A stretch of DNA of 64,000 nucleotides from positions 2,108,001 through 2,172,000 of the forward strand of contig NZ_CP083439.1 in NCBI RefSeq assembly GCF_021919125.1, in the 5' to 3' direction. Each line of letters opens with the position of its first letter. Position 1 is the stretch's first letter. Shown piece by piece: positions 33,401 to 42,109 of this stretch. The DNA comes from Clavibacter sp. A6099 (GTDB lineage: Bacteria > Actinomycetota > Actinomycetes > Actinomycetales > Microbacteriaceae). Made by a program: the position numbers and the translations under genes. The notes beneath the pieces were generated by a model. It was not told where the DNA came from. It searched no databases and saw only the letters and a program-made list of their open reading frames with translations.

Positions 33401-34636
33401 ATGGACGTGCACCCCGGAGTCAGCCTGCTGGACGACGACGTGCGGGACGCGCACGAGCTGTTCCGCTCGCTTCACGCGCACCCCGAGCTCTCGATGCAGG
33501 AGCACGCGACCGCGGCCGCGATCGAGGCGTACCTGGAGGCGATCGGCGCCGAGACGAGCCGCTGCGGCGGCACCGGCGTGGTGGGGATCCTCCGCAACGG
33601 CGACGGCCCGGTGGTCGCGTTCCGCGCCGACACCGACGGCCTCCCCATCCTCGAGGAGACGGGCCTCGCGCACGCCAGCCGCGACACGGGCATCGACCCG
33701 TCGGGACAGGAGGTGCCGACGATGCACGGCTGCGGCCACGACTTCCACGTCGCCGCCGCGCTCACCACCGCGCAGGCGCTCGCCGCGAACCGCGACGCGT
33801 GGGCCGGCACGATCGTCTTCGTGTTCCAGCCCGGCGAGGAGACCGGGGAGGGCGCCCGCGCCATGCTCGCCGACGGCCTCTGGGACCGGGCGCCCCGCCC
33901 CGAGGTGATCCTCGGCCAGCACGTCTTCCCGCTCCCCGTCGGCATGGTCGCCACGCGCGAGGGCGCGTTCATGAGCATGAGCGACTCGTGGAAGGTCACC
34001 GTGAAGGGCCGCGGCGCCCACGGGTCGCAGCCGCAGAACTCCATCGACCCGATCGTCGCGGCCAGCGCCATCGTGCTCCGCCTGCAGACGGTGGTCGCGC
34101 GCGAGCTGGATCCGCAGGCGGCGGCCGTCGTGACCGTCGGCACGTTCCAGGCGGGCACGAAGGAGAACATCATCCCCGAGCACGCCGTGCTCGGCCTCAG
34201 CATCCGCACGTTCGACCCGGCCGTGCGCGAGCGCGTCCTGGCGTCGGTCCGGCGGATCATCCTCGCCGAGGCCGCCGCGAGCGGGGCGCCGGAGCCCGAG
34301 ATCGAGGAGATCGTGTCGTTCCCGCTCAACCGCAACGACCCCGAGGCGACGCGCGGGATCGTTGCGGCGCTCACCGCGCAGCTCGGCGAGGACATGGTCG
34401 AGGAGTCGCCGCCGATCATGGGCAGCGAGGACTTCGGGATCCTCGGCGAGGCGATCGGCGTGCCCACCGTCTACTGGGCGTTCGGCGGCGTCGAGGCGTC
34501 GGCGTTCGGCGGCGAGACCCCGCCGCCCGGCAACCACACGCCGCAGTTCGCGCCCACGATGGAGGGCACGATCGAGACGGGCGTCAAGGCCGCGACGGCC
34601 GCCCTGCTCTCGCGCGTCGGGGTGGGCCGCGCGTAG
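33401..34636 (+). CDS. M20 family amidohydrolase (IAA-amino acid/hippurate hydrolase type)
   Basis: A 411-residue metallo-amidohydrolase. MHGCGHDFHVAAAL near residue 108 and VFQPGEETGEGAR near 147 provide zinc ligands and the catalytic glutamate. RGRGAHGSQPQNSIDP near 205 sits at the dimerisation domain, and IMGSEDFG near 342 supplies the last ligand. Relatives hydrolyse N-acyl amino acids, including auxin conjugates; substrate not predictable. GAGGAGG stands before the ATG. The next gene follows 35 bases later. Confidence 0.88.
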   Translation: MDVHPGVSLLDDDVRDAHELFRSLHAHPELSMQEHATAAAIEAYLEAIGAETSRCGGTGVVGILRNGDGPVVAFRADTDGLPILEETGLAHASRDTGIDPSGQEVPTMHGCGHDFHVAAALTTAQALAANRDAWAGTIVFVFQPGEETGEGARAMLADGLWDRAPRPEVILGQHVFPLPVGMVATREGAFMSMSDSWKVTVKGRGAHGSQPQNSIDPIVAASAIVLRLQTVVARELDPQAAAVVTVGTFQAGTKENIIPEHAVLGLSIRTFDPAVRERVLASVRRIILAEAAASGAPEPEIEEIVSFPLNRNDPEATRGIVAALTAQLGEDMVEESPPIMGSEDFGILGEAIGVPTVYWAFGGVEASAFGGETPPPGNHTPQFAPTMEGTIETGVKAATAALLSRVGVGRA

Positions 34637-34671
34637 GTTCGAGGGACACGCACACGACAGGAGGCACCACC

Positions 34672-34911
34672 ATGTCCGACGCACTCGTCGCCGGGGCCGT
34701 CGTCGCCCCGCTCGCCATCGCCTACGTCGCGCTCGTCGTGACGGCGCTCGTGCAGGTCGTCCGCGACCGCGCGCTGACCGGGCTCGCGCGGGACCTCTGG
34801 ATCATCGGGATCGTGCTGTTCCCGATGATCGGCGCGATCGCCTGGTTCGGCATCGGCCACCGCACGCCCGAGGCGCAGCGCGCCGTCGACAGCCTGCGGC
34901 TCAGCCTGTAG
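34672..34911 (+). CDS. PLDc_N-domain small membrane protein
   Basis: A 79-residue protein with two hydrophobic segments (about 8-30 and 42-62). The end of the second, DLWIIGIVLFPMIGAIAWFGIGH, is the PLDc_N (cardiolipin-synthase N-terminal) signature. Such short stand-alone versions are widespread in actinobacteria and of unknown role. AGGAGG is 8 bases upstream. Confidence 0.75.
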   Translation: MSDALVAGAVVAPLAIAYVALVVTALVQVVRDRALTGLARDLWIIGIVLFPMIGAIAWFGIGHRTPEAQRAVDSLRLSL

Positions 34912-34940
34912 TCACGGATCGGGGCTCCCATCGGATCCCC

Positions 34941-34975
34941 GCGCCCGCCGCTCGACCCCGGTCAGCGGCGGGCGC
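34941..34975. terminator. Hairpin terminator between convergent genes
   Basis: GCGCCCGCCGCT (34941-34952) pairs perfectly with AGCGGCGGGCGC (34964-34975). The right arm covers the last codons of the DoxX gene on the other strand. Confidence 0.7.
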
Positions 34976-35435
34976 GCCTGTTCCGCCACGCGGACCACGC
35001 GCCGGTCGCCCACAGCGCCCAGAGCACGAGGAGCGGCTGGAAGACCAGCCGGATCGCCCGCGCGGCGTCGGTCTCGAGGCCGAACGCGGGCGTGCGGGTG
35101 ACGAGCTGCGAGATGTTGCCCGGGAAGATCGCGATGAAGAACAGCGCGACCACGAGGCCCACCCACACGCGCCAGCGGCCGAGGAGCACGAGCGACAGGC
35201 CGAGCGTGATCTCCACGACGCCCGACGCGAGCACCACGAAGTCGGGGTCCATCGGCAGCCAGGTGGGCACCTGCGCCTGGAACGACTCCCGCGCGACCGT
35301 GAGGTGGCCGGTGCCGGCCATGATCAGCACGAGGCCGAGCAGGATCCGCCCGATCGTGCGCGGGATCGAGCGGCGTCCGCCATCCGGGGCGATGCGCTCG
35401 TCGGCGGTGGGGCGGGTCGCGGGGCTCGTGGTCAT
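34962..35435 (-). CDS. DoxX family membrane protein
   Basis: A 157-residue protein with four hydrophobic segments beginning near residue 27. IGRILLGLVLIMAGTGHL and the following SGVVEITLGLSLVLLGRWRVWVG are DoxX/MauE-like; the family is linked to redox or thiol homeostasis in some actinobacteria. ATG at 35435 follows a short untranslated stretch. It is monocistronic. Confidence 0.8.
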   Translation of the reverse strand: MTTSPATRPTADERIAPDGGRRSIPRTIGRILLGLVLIMAGTGHLTVARESFQAQVPTWLPMDPDFVVLASGVVEITLGLSLVLLGRWRVWVGLVVALFFIAIFPGNISQLVTRTPAFGLETDAARAIRLVFQPLLVLWALWATGAWSAWRNRRARR

Positions 35436-35534
35436 GCGCCCAGTCTGACGCGGGCCGGATGCGCGGCCCCTCCACGCGGATCCCCGTGGCAGCGCCTCTT
35501 CCCCGGGTGCCGGAACCGGTCCTGGGATCCCGCC

Positions 35535-36083
35535 ATGACCGACCTCCCCGACATCGCGACCGGCGCGGACACCGACGTCCTCGGCCCCGACGACCGCCCC
35601 CGCCCGCCGCGCGCCGACGAGCGCGCCTGCCTCACCGGCTTCCTCGCGATGAACCGCGCCACCGTGATCCGCAAGGCCCGCGGCCTCACCGACGCCGACG
35701 CCGCGCGCCGCGTCCTCCCCAGCCTCACCTCGGTCGCGGGCGCGCTCCGGCACCTCGCCGACGTCGAGCGGTCGTGGACCGTCGAGCTCATGGAGGCCGG
35801 CGACTACGACCGGCGCTTCGGCGGGGACGACGACCCGGACGGCGAGTGGCGGGTGAGCCCGACCGACTCGCTCGCCGAGATCGTCGCGGACTACGCGCGC
35901 GCCTGCGCGGAGAGCGACGCCGTGATCGCCCGGCACGACCTCGACGACATCGCCGCCGCCGGACCGCCCGACGAGATGCCCTCGCTGCGCTGGATCGTCG
36001 TGCACCTCATCGAGGAGACCGCGCGCCACGCGGGCCACGTCGACGTCGTGCGGGAGCTGGTCGACGGCGTCACCGGCGAGTGA
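35535..36083 (+). CDS. DinB/DUF664 family protein
   Basis: A 182-residue four-helix-bundle protein. The helices carry the metal-binding histidines typical of DinB-like proteins: LRHLADVERSW near residue 75 and VVHLIEETARHAGHVDVVREL near the C-terminus. Family members include mycothiol- or bacillithiol-dependent enzymes, and many of unknown function. It lies between convergent and divergent neighbours and is transcribed alone. Confidence 0.85.
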   Translation: MTDLPDIATGADTDVLGPDDRPRPPRADERACLTGFLAMNRATVIRKARGLTDADAARRVLPSLTSVAGALRHLADVERSWTVELMEAGDYDRRFGGDDDPDGEWRVSPTDSLAEIVADYARACAESDAVIARHDLDDIAAAGPPDEMPSLRWIVVHLIEETARHAGHVDVVRELVDGVTGE

Positions 36084-36104
36084 TCCCATCGGCCCGGACA
36101 CGGC

Positions 36105-37265
36105 TCACGGCAGCGTCGTGATCACGAAGGCGAGCCCGAAGAAGACCACGCCGAGGGCGATGAGCAGGAAGAGCCCGAGCGTCGGCCGCATCCGGAGCCG
36201 ACGCCCGGCCGCCGCGACGCCGCGCGAGCGACGCGCGCGCCGGCGCGTGCGCCCCGGCTCCGGCACGGCGAGCGCCTCGTCGGACGCGGTGAGCACGGAA
36301 CGCTCCTCGCCCTCGAGCGACCGCAGCCGGTCGTCGCGCCAGCGCTCCCAGCGGTCGACCTTCGCCATCAGGGCGGCGGTCGCGTCGATCACGTCGTGCC
36401 AGCGGCGGGGATCCAGCGTCACCATGTCGGCGGGCGAGCGCAGCAGCAGGCGGTCGCCGCGGATCTCCACGTCGAATCCGTCCACCCGGTCCACGAGCAC
36501 GGCCATGACGTCCGGCGTGAAGAGGTAGAGGGCGTCGCGCTCGTAGCCGTCGGGGCAGTAGAGCGCCGCGTGCCGGTCGAAGTCGCCCTCGAGCTCGAGG
36601 CGCTGGTCGCGGGCGACGTCGATGGTCGGCGTCATCTCCCGGCGGAGGCGCGTGCGGTTCGAGATCACCTGGATGTGCGGCAGCTCGCGGCGGAGGCCGA
36701 TCATCGCGTAGCCGCCGTACTGCGTGATGCCGTCGAACCGCGACCCCTGGTTGAGCTCGTGGTTGCCGAACTCGACGGGGCGCGCGGTGCGCGGCCGCAT
36801 GACGCGGGTCACGAACATGCCGCGCGCGGCGGATCCCATGTGCCCGTCGGAGACCGGCCCCGGTGCGTAGCTCAGGCCGTTGATCCGCCCGAAGCGCGTG
36901 AGGCGGTAGTGGGAGCGGATCGTGCTGCGGCGGCGGCGGGTGCGGATGAGGCGCCACGCGAAGAAGACGCCGACCCCGAAGAGCGGGATCGCGAAGACGG
37001 TCATGCCCAGGGCGTCGCCGCGGGTCTCGGGGTCGTCGGTGACGATCGCCCCCAGGCCGCCGGTGAGCAGGAGGACGCCGCCGAGCGGGATCGCGAGCAC
37101 GGCGAGGATGCCCAGGGCGATGCGGCCGAGCACGAACAGCGGCGAGACCAGGATCGGGAACCGCGCCGTGAACTCGCGCCGGAACCGGCGGAGGTCGTCG
37201 CGGGCGATGCGGTCGGTCAGCGGCGTCGTGTCCAGCTGCGGCCGGCTGGGCGCGTGCGTCGTCAT
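36105..37265 (-). CDS. Membrane protein of unknown function
   Basis: A 386-residue protein. Two hydrophobic segments near residues 45-75 and 88-108, a large soluble middle part and a C-terminal hydrophobic segment (about 365-385, LGLFLLIALGVVFFGLAF) after a very basic stretch (RTRRRARRSRG). The middle contains YEFGN-like and GRINGLSYAPGP motifs and PTIDVARDQRLELEG. It resembles large actinobacterial DUF proteins with a PH-like or DUF3137-like domain, but I cannot name it. Start ATG at 37265. Confidence 0.65.
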   Translation of the reverse strand: MTTHAPSRPQLDTTPLTDRIARDDLRRFRREFTARFPILVSPLFVLGRIALGILAVLAIPLGGVLLLTGGLGAIVTDDPETRGDALGMTVFAIPLFGVGVFFAWRLIRTRRRRSTIRSHYRLTRFGRINGLSYAPGPVSDGHMGSAARGMFVTRVMRPRTARPVEFGNHELNQGSRFDGITQYGGYAMIGLRRELPHIQVISNRTRLRREMTPTIDVARDQRLELEGDFDRHAALYCPDGYERDALYLFTPDVMAVLVDRVDGFDVEIRGDRLLLRSPADMVTLDPRRWHDVIDATAALMAKVDRWERWRDDRLRSLEGEERSVLTASDEALAVPEPGRTRRRARRSRGVAAAGRRLRMRPTLGLFLLIALGVVFFGLAFVITTLP

Positions 37266-37429
37266 GGATCCCCTCGTCCTCGCGGCGTCGCGGCCGCCCG
37301 TCCACCGTACCGAGGCGGCGCGGCGCCGCCCGGCGCGCGGACGCCCCCAGGTCGGGCGGCACGAGCGCGGGAGCGGGATCGCTCCTGCCGTTCGCGCGTT
37401 CGCGGCTCCTGCGCCCGTACCCTGACCCG

Positions 37430-38194
37430 ATGGACCTGCAGCAGCTCTTCGGCCTCGACGGACGCACGGCGCTGGTCACCGGCGGCAGCTCCGGCATCGG
37501 GCGCGCCATCGCCGAGGCGCTCGCGTCCGCGGGCGCGCACGTGCTCATCGCCGCGCGCACCGCGGCCACGATCGACCAGACGGTGGCCGGGATCCGCGCG
37601 CAGGGCGGGTCGGCGGACGGCATCGTCGCCGATCTGTCGACCCGCGCGGGCGCGCACCTGCTCGCGGACCGGGCGCTCGCGGCCGGCGCCGTGGACGTGC
37701 TGGTGTGCTGCGCGGGCATCAACCTCCGCCCGCCCCTGGCCGAGCTCGGCGAGGACGTCTGGGATGCCACCATGGCCGTCAACCTCGACGCGCCGTTCGT
37801 CCTCGGCCAGCGTCTCCTGCCCCTGATGGCGGAGCGCGGTCACGGCCGCGTCATCCACGTCAGCAGCCAGCAGGCGCAGCGGGCGTTCGCCGCGAGCGGC
37901 GCCTACGGGGTGTCGAAGGCCGGGCTCGAGGCGCTCGCCCGCTCCCAGGCGGAGGCGTGGTCGGCCCAGGGGGTGACGGCCAACGTGCTGGTCCCCGGCT
38001 TCGTGCTCACGGCCCTGAACGCGCGGCTGGGCTCCGATCCGGCGACGGTCGCCGCGCTCGCGGCCCGCACCCTGGTCGGCCGCAACGGCGTCCCCTCCGA
38101 CTTCGCCGCACCCGCCGTCTTCCTCGCGGGCGCGGGATCCGCGTACGTGACCGGTCAGACCATCGCGGTCGACGGCGGCTTCTCCGTGCACTGA
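37430..38194 (+). CDS. Short-chain dehydrogenase/reductase (SDR)
   Basis: A 254-residue classical SDR. Cofactor loop TGGSSGIGRAIAEAL at about 17-31, NNAG equivalent CCAGINLRPP near 87, catalytic Ser in HVSSQQAQ near 143, and Tyr/Lys in AYGVSKAG near 155-161. The C-terminal IAVDGGFSVH is normal. The basic residue after the cofactor loop (AART) favours NADPH. Resembles gluconate-5-dehydrogenase-like SDRs; the substrate is not known. Confidence 0.9.
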   Translation: MDLQQLFGLDGRTALVTGGSSGIGRAIAEALASAGAHVLIAARTAATIDQTVAGIRAQGGSADGIVADLSTRAGAHLLADRALAAGAVDVLVCCAGINLRPPLAELGEDVWDATMAVNLDAPFVLGQRLLPLMAERGHGRVIHVSSQQAQRAFAASGAYGVSKAGLEALARSQAEAWSAQGVTANVLVPGFVLTALNARLGSDPATVAALAARTLVGRNGVPSDFAAPAVFLAGAGSAYVTGQTIAVDGGFSVH

Positions 38195-38297
38195 CGGCGA
38201 GACGGGTCGCGGGAATCCGTCGGTCCCGGGGAGCGCGCATGCCCCGACGGCCACGCCCGCCTCGGCGCCGACGCCTCCGTCGACGCCTCCGCGAGGC

Positions 38298-39668
38298 TCA
38301 GGAGAACGCGCCCCTGTACGCCGCCGCCGGGTGCGACTCGGGCAGCCGGTCGCGCCCGGTCAGCTTGTGCCGGAGCGTGCCCGGCTCGTACTCGCGCTGC
38401 TGCAGGCCGCGCTCCTGGAGCACGGGCGTGACGTGATCGACGAAGTCCTCGTAACTGCCGGGGAGGGTCCAGTTGATGACGTTGATCCCGTCGACGCCCG
38501 CCTCCTGCCATCCCGCGAGCACGTCGGCGATCTGCTCGGGCGTGCCCACAACGCGGCCGCGCAGCTTCGCGGAGAGCCGGGCGAGGTCGGCGATGGTCGG
38601 CTCGCGGTCGGGCGATGCCTCCCGCAGCCAGTTGAGGTGGCTCTGCCCGGCCTGCGTCTCGACCTGGCTGAGCGGGGTGGCCGGATCCAGCTGCTCGCCC
38701 GTCTTCGGGTCGAAGCCGAGGTTGGAGTGCAGGAGGAACCCGTCGGCGCTCAGGTACTCGTCGATCTCCGCCTCGTTGCGCTTCGCCTCCTCCTCGGTGC
38801 TCCCGGTGATGAACGACAGCCCGAGCCAGAAGGACAGGTCGTCCGCCCGCCGGCCCGCGTCCACGGCGAGCGCCCGGGTGTCCTCGATCAAGGCACGGGT
38901 CTTCTCCGGCGTCGACGACAGGATGAACTGCGCCTCCGCGTTCCGGGCGGCGAAGCGGCGGCCGACGGGCGAGGATCCGGCCTGGAAGAGCACGGGCGTG
39001 CGCTGCGGCGACGGCGACGACAGGTGCGGGCCGGCCACCTTGTAGCGAGGGCCCTCGTGGTCGATGCGGTGGATCCTCGACGCGTCCGAGAACACGCCGC
39101 GCGCCTTGTCGCGCTGGAGCGCGTCGTCGTCCCACGAGCCCTCCCACAGCTTGTAGACGACGTCGAGGTACTCGTCGGCCCAGGCGTAGCGGGCGTCGTG
39201 GTCCTCGAGGCCGTCGTGCCCGAAGTTGCGGGCGGCGCCGTCGAGCGCGCTCGTCACCACGTTCCAGGCGATGCGCCCCTTCGTGATGTGGTCGAGCGTC
39301 GACACCTTCCGCGCGAAGTCGAAGGGGTGCGCCTGGAGCACCGAGCTCGTGAACGCGAAGCCGAGGTGCTCGGTGCTCACGGCGAGCGCCGAGATCAGCA
39401 CGGACGGGTCGTTGCTCGGGAACTGCAGGCCCTCGCGCGCGTTGACGTCGTAGGCGCCGCCGCCCGGACCGTAGAGCCCGATGACGTCGGCGAAGAACAT
39501 GGCGTCGAAGCGGCCGCGCTCGAGCGTCTTCGCGAGGTCCACCCACAGCTCGACGTCCTTGAACTCGTGCTGCCGGGCGGACGGGTGCCGCCACAGTCCG
39601 TGCTGGATGTGGCTGGCCGTGTTCATCACGAAGGCGGCGAAGCGGAGCGGGGGCCGGGCGTCGGGCAT
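38298..39668 (-). CDS. NtaA/DmoA-family FMN-dependent monooxygenase
   Basis: A 456-residue flavin monooxygenase of the nitrilotriacetate/dibenzothiophene-sulfone group. The marks are RFDAMFFADVIGLYG near residue 60, GRIAWNVVTSALDGAARNFG near 140 and YKLWEGSWDDDAL near 178. VLFQAGSSPVGRRFAARNAEA and GTPEQIADVLAGW follow. Relatives use FMNH2 from a separate reductase to break C-N or C-S bonds, often under sulfur limitation. ATG at 39668 gives the standard N-terminus; longer starts are unsupported. A DszC/SfnB-like partner type sits at 59.5 kb. Confidence 0.88.
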   Translation of the reverse strand: MPDARPPLRFAAFVMNTASHIQHGLWRHPSARQHEFKDVELWVDLAKTLERGRFDAMFFADVIGLYGPGGGAYDVNAREGLQFPSNDPSVLISALAVSTEHLGFAFTSSVLQAHPFDFARKVSTLDHITKGRIAWNVVTSALDGAARNFGHDGLEDHDARYAWADEYLDVVYKLWEGSWDDDALQRDKARGVFSDASRIHRIDHEGPRYKVAGPHLSSPSPQRTPVLFQAGSSPVGRRFAARNAEAQFILSSTPEKTRALIEDTRALAVDAGRRADDLSFWLGLSFITGSTEEEAKRNEAEIDEYLSADGFLLHSNLGFDPKTGEQLDPATPLSQVETQAGQSHLNWLREASPDREPTIADLARLSAKLRGRVVGTPEQIADVLAGWQEAGVDGINVINWTLPGSYEDFVDHVTPVLQERGLQQREYEPGTLRHKLTGRDRLPESHPAAAYRGAFS

Positions 39669-39899
39669 GGGGATCCTCTCGTCGGACCTCCAGCGTCGCA
39701 CGGGTGGGGAAATGCGGGTCGGGCGGGCGTAGCCGGCCGTCACACGCGCGCTGTGCAGCGGGCACGCAGGAGCGCCCGGCCAGCCGCTACCGTCGGCGCA
39801 CACGGACGCGGACCTCGATCAGGTGCCGGTCCGCGATCCACTCCTCCCTCTCCCCGGCGCCGACGCACGTCCGCGCCGCCCCTCTCCGGAAGGTCCCGC

Positions 39900-40871
39900 A
39901 TGCCCTGTCGCCTCACGATCACGCACCGTTCCACCGTCGCCGCCGCTGCCGCCGTCTGCCTCGGCGCCGCCCTGCTCGGCTCGGCGGCCCCCGCGTCCGC
40001 CGCCGACGCGGACGCGCCCGCGTCCGCGTCCGCTCCCGCCTCGTTCGTCCCCGTCGCCGCGCCCGCCGCTCCCGCCTCCGACGAGGTCTCCTACTGGACG
40101 CCCGAGCGTCGCGCCGCGGCGACGGAGGACGACGGCCCGGGCGACGCGACCGCCGCGTCCGGATCCGAAGCCGGATCCGAGGCCGCGACCTCCGACGCGA
40201 CCCGCACCGTGAACCACGCCGAGCAGATCGCGCCCGTGTCGCACATCGGCCGCATCTACTACGTGCAGGAGGGCTACGGCCACTGGTGCTCGGCGAACGT
40301 CGTCGCCTCCGCGAACGGATCGACCATCGCCACGGCGGGGCACTGCGTGACCATGGACCAGACCTTCTCGACCCAGATGGTCTTCTACCCCGCCTACGAG
40401 TCGGGCGGCTCACCCTACGGCGGGTGGCCCGTCGTGGGCGGCAACGTCACGTCCGGCTGGTACGCGGGCAACAACGCCGACCAGGCGGAGGACAGCGCGT
40501 TCATGGCCGTCGCCCGCGACGGCGACGGGGCGACCGTCCAGAGCGTCGTCGGCGCCTCCCCCGTGCTCTTCGACCAGTCGGCGACGCAGGTCTTCTCCGC
40601 CTTCGGCTACCCCGCGGTCGGGCGCTTCGACGGCGAGCACCTCGACCGCTGCACCGGCCCGGGCACGGCGGCCGGGAGCGCTCAGATCCTCATCGCGTGC
40701 GACATGACGGGCGGCGTCTCGGGCGGCCCGATCCTCGCCGGCGACGGCAGCGACGGCGCGCAGATCGCGAACGTGGCCGAACGCGACGACACGGGCACCC
40801 ACAACCTCGGCCCGCTCTGGCAGGCATCCGCGCACTCCGCGTACGACCTCACGGCGGCCATCACGACCTGA
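39900..40871 (+). CDS. Secreted chymotrypsin-like serine protease (S1), copy 1
   Basis: A 323-residue secreted protease. Signal peptide to about residue 35 (ASAADA), an Ala/Pro/Ser-rich propeptide with SYWTPERRAAA at 64-74, then HIGRIYY and the protease domain. Predicted triad H148 (in TAGHCV), D198 (EDSAF), S274 (GGVSGGP; family form of GDSGGP with Val). Cysteines 130/149 and 251/267 are placed for the two S1 disulfides. It resembles the Clavibacter Chp/Ppa protease group linked to plant interaction; the exact member is not identified. The start is the ATG at 39900. Confidence 0.9.
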   Translation: MPCRLTITHRSTVAAAAAVCLGAALLGSAAPASAADADAPASASAPASFVPVAAPAAPASDEVSYWTPERRAAATEDDGPGDATAASGSEAGSEAATSDATRTVNHAEQIAPVSHIGRIYYVQEGYGHWCSANVVASANGSTIATAGHCVTMDQTFSTQMVFYPAYESGGSPYGGWPVVGGNVTSGWYAGNNADQAEDSAFMAVARDGDGATVQSVVGASPVLFDQSATQVFSAFGYPAVGRFDGEHLDRCTGPGTAAGSAQILIACDMTGGVSGGPILAGDGSDGAQIANVAERDDTGTHNLGPLWQASAHSAYDLTAAITT

Positions 40872-40937
40872 TCCACGCAGCCTCCCCCGGGCCGCATCCG
40901 CGGACCCGCCCGTTCCATCCTCCTGAAGGAATCGACC

Positions 40938-41891
40938 ATGACCAGATCACCGCACCCGTCCCGCCATCCGCTCCGGATCGCCGTCGCGGGGGCACTCCTC
41001 ACCGGTGGCGTCCTCGTGTCGCTGGCCGCCGCGCCGGCTGAGGCGTCACCGGCGCACCCGTCCGCGGACGCGTCGAGCGTCAGCGTGCCGACCGTCGTCT
41101 CCGTGCCGTCCGCGCAGGCGGCCGCTGCGCTGGCGTACTGGACGCCGGCGCGCAAGGCCGCCGCGATCGCCGCATCGGACGGCACCGTCCCCGGTCCCGC
41201 ACCGGAGGCCGCGTCGGCCGCCGCCGCGCCCATCTCGGTCGCCGAGCACGTGGCCCCCGTCCCGCACATCGGCCGCTTCTTCTACGACCGCGACGGGCAC
41301 AGCTACGCCTGCAGCGCGAACGTCGTCCAATCGGGGAACCGCTCCACCGTCGCGACGGCGGCGCACTGCCTGACCGGCGGCGGCGCCTTCTCGACGAACG
41401 CCGTGTTCACCCCCGACTACGACAACGGGACCTCGCCGTACGGCGACTGGCCCATGGTGACCGGCGTGATCGCGGGCGGCTACTTCGCCGACAACAGCGA
41501 CATAGCGGATGACTCCGCGTTCCTGGTGGTCGCGCACGACGCCGCGGGACGGGACATCCAGAGCGTGGTGGGCGGCTCACCCGTGCTCTTCGACCAGCCC
41601 CTCGTGCAGCCGGGGACCGTATACGGCTACCCCGCGCAGGGCCGCTTCGACGGCCTCACCCTGCAGCGGTGCCGGGGTACCTTCCACGCCTTCAGCACGC
41701 AGCAGATCGTGCTCGACTGCGACATGCGCGAGGGCGTCTCCGGCGGTCCGATCTTCGAGGGCGACGACGCGAGCGGTCCGCAGTACGCGGACGAGAACGC
41801 GCGGGTCACCGCAGAGCCGAAGGTGCTGGGCCCGATCTGGCTGGCCAACGAGCACGCGGCCTACGACACCGCGGCAGCGTACACGGGCTGA
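40938..41891 (+). CDS. Secreted chymotrypsin-like serine protease (S1), copy 2
   Basis: A 317-residue paralogue of copy 1. Signal peptide to about residue 37 (AEASPA), AYWTPARKAAA at 67-77, HIGRFFY, H143 (TAAHCL), D192 (DDSAFLVV) and S268 (EGVSGGPIF), with cysteines 125/144 and 245/261. GAAGGA precedes the ATG. It follows copy 1 by 66 bases, so the two are probably co-transcribed. A strong hairpin ends it. Confidence 0.9.
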   Translation: MTRSPHPSRHPLRIAVAGALLTGGVLVSLAAAPAEASPAHPSADASSVSVPTVVSVPSAQAAAALAYWTPARKAAAIAASDGTVPGPAPEAASAAAAPISVAEHVAPVPHIGRFFYDRDGHSYACSANVVQSGNRSTVATAAHCLTGGGAFSTNAVFTPDYDNGTSPYGDWPMVTGVIAGGYFADNSDIADDSAFLVVAHDAAGRDIQSVVGGSPVLFDQPLVQPGTVYGYPAQGRFDGLTLQRCRGTFHAFSTQQIVLDCDMREGVSGGPIFEGDDASGPQYADENARVTAEPKVLGPIWLANEHAAYDTAAAYTG

Positions 41892-41923
41892 GCCGCGGCA
41901 GCCGGCGGCTGCCGATCGGAGGG

Positions 41924-41966
41924 AGGGCCGCGGTCACGGTGCGTTACGCGCCGTGAACGCGGCCCT
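41924..41966 (+). terminator. Hairpin terminator between protease copies 2 and 3
   Basis: A 19-base arm at 41924-41942 (starting AGGGCCGCG) pairs with 41948-41966 with two imperfect positions and a five-base loop. It separates the first two proteases from the third, which must have its own promoter in 41967-42109. Confidence 0.7.
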
Positions 41967-42109
41967 TCCCCGGTCGGGGGGGGAACTACGGGCACGGTGG
42001 GCGGCGGCTGTGCGGTCCGCGGTCAGGTCGGCGCGGCCGCTCGCTACCGTGTGCGCGCGGCGCTCGCCGTGATCCCCCTCCGTCCCGCTCCGCTCCGAGA
42101 GGACCCGCC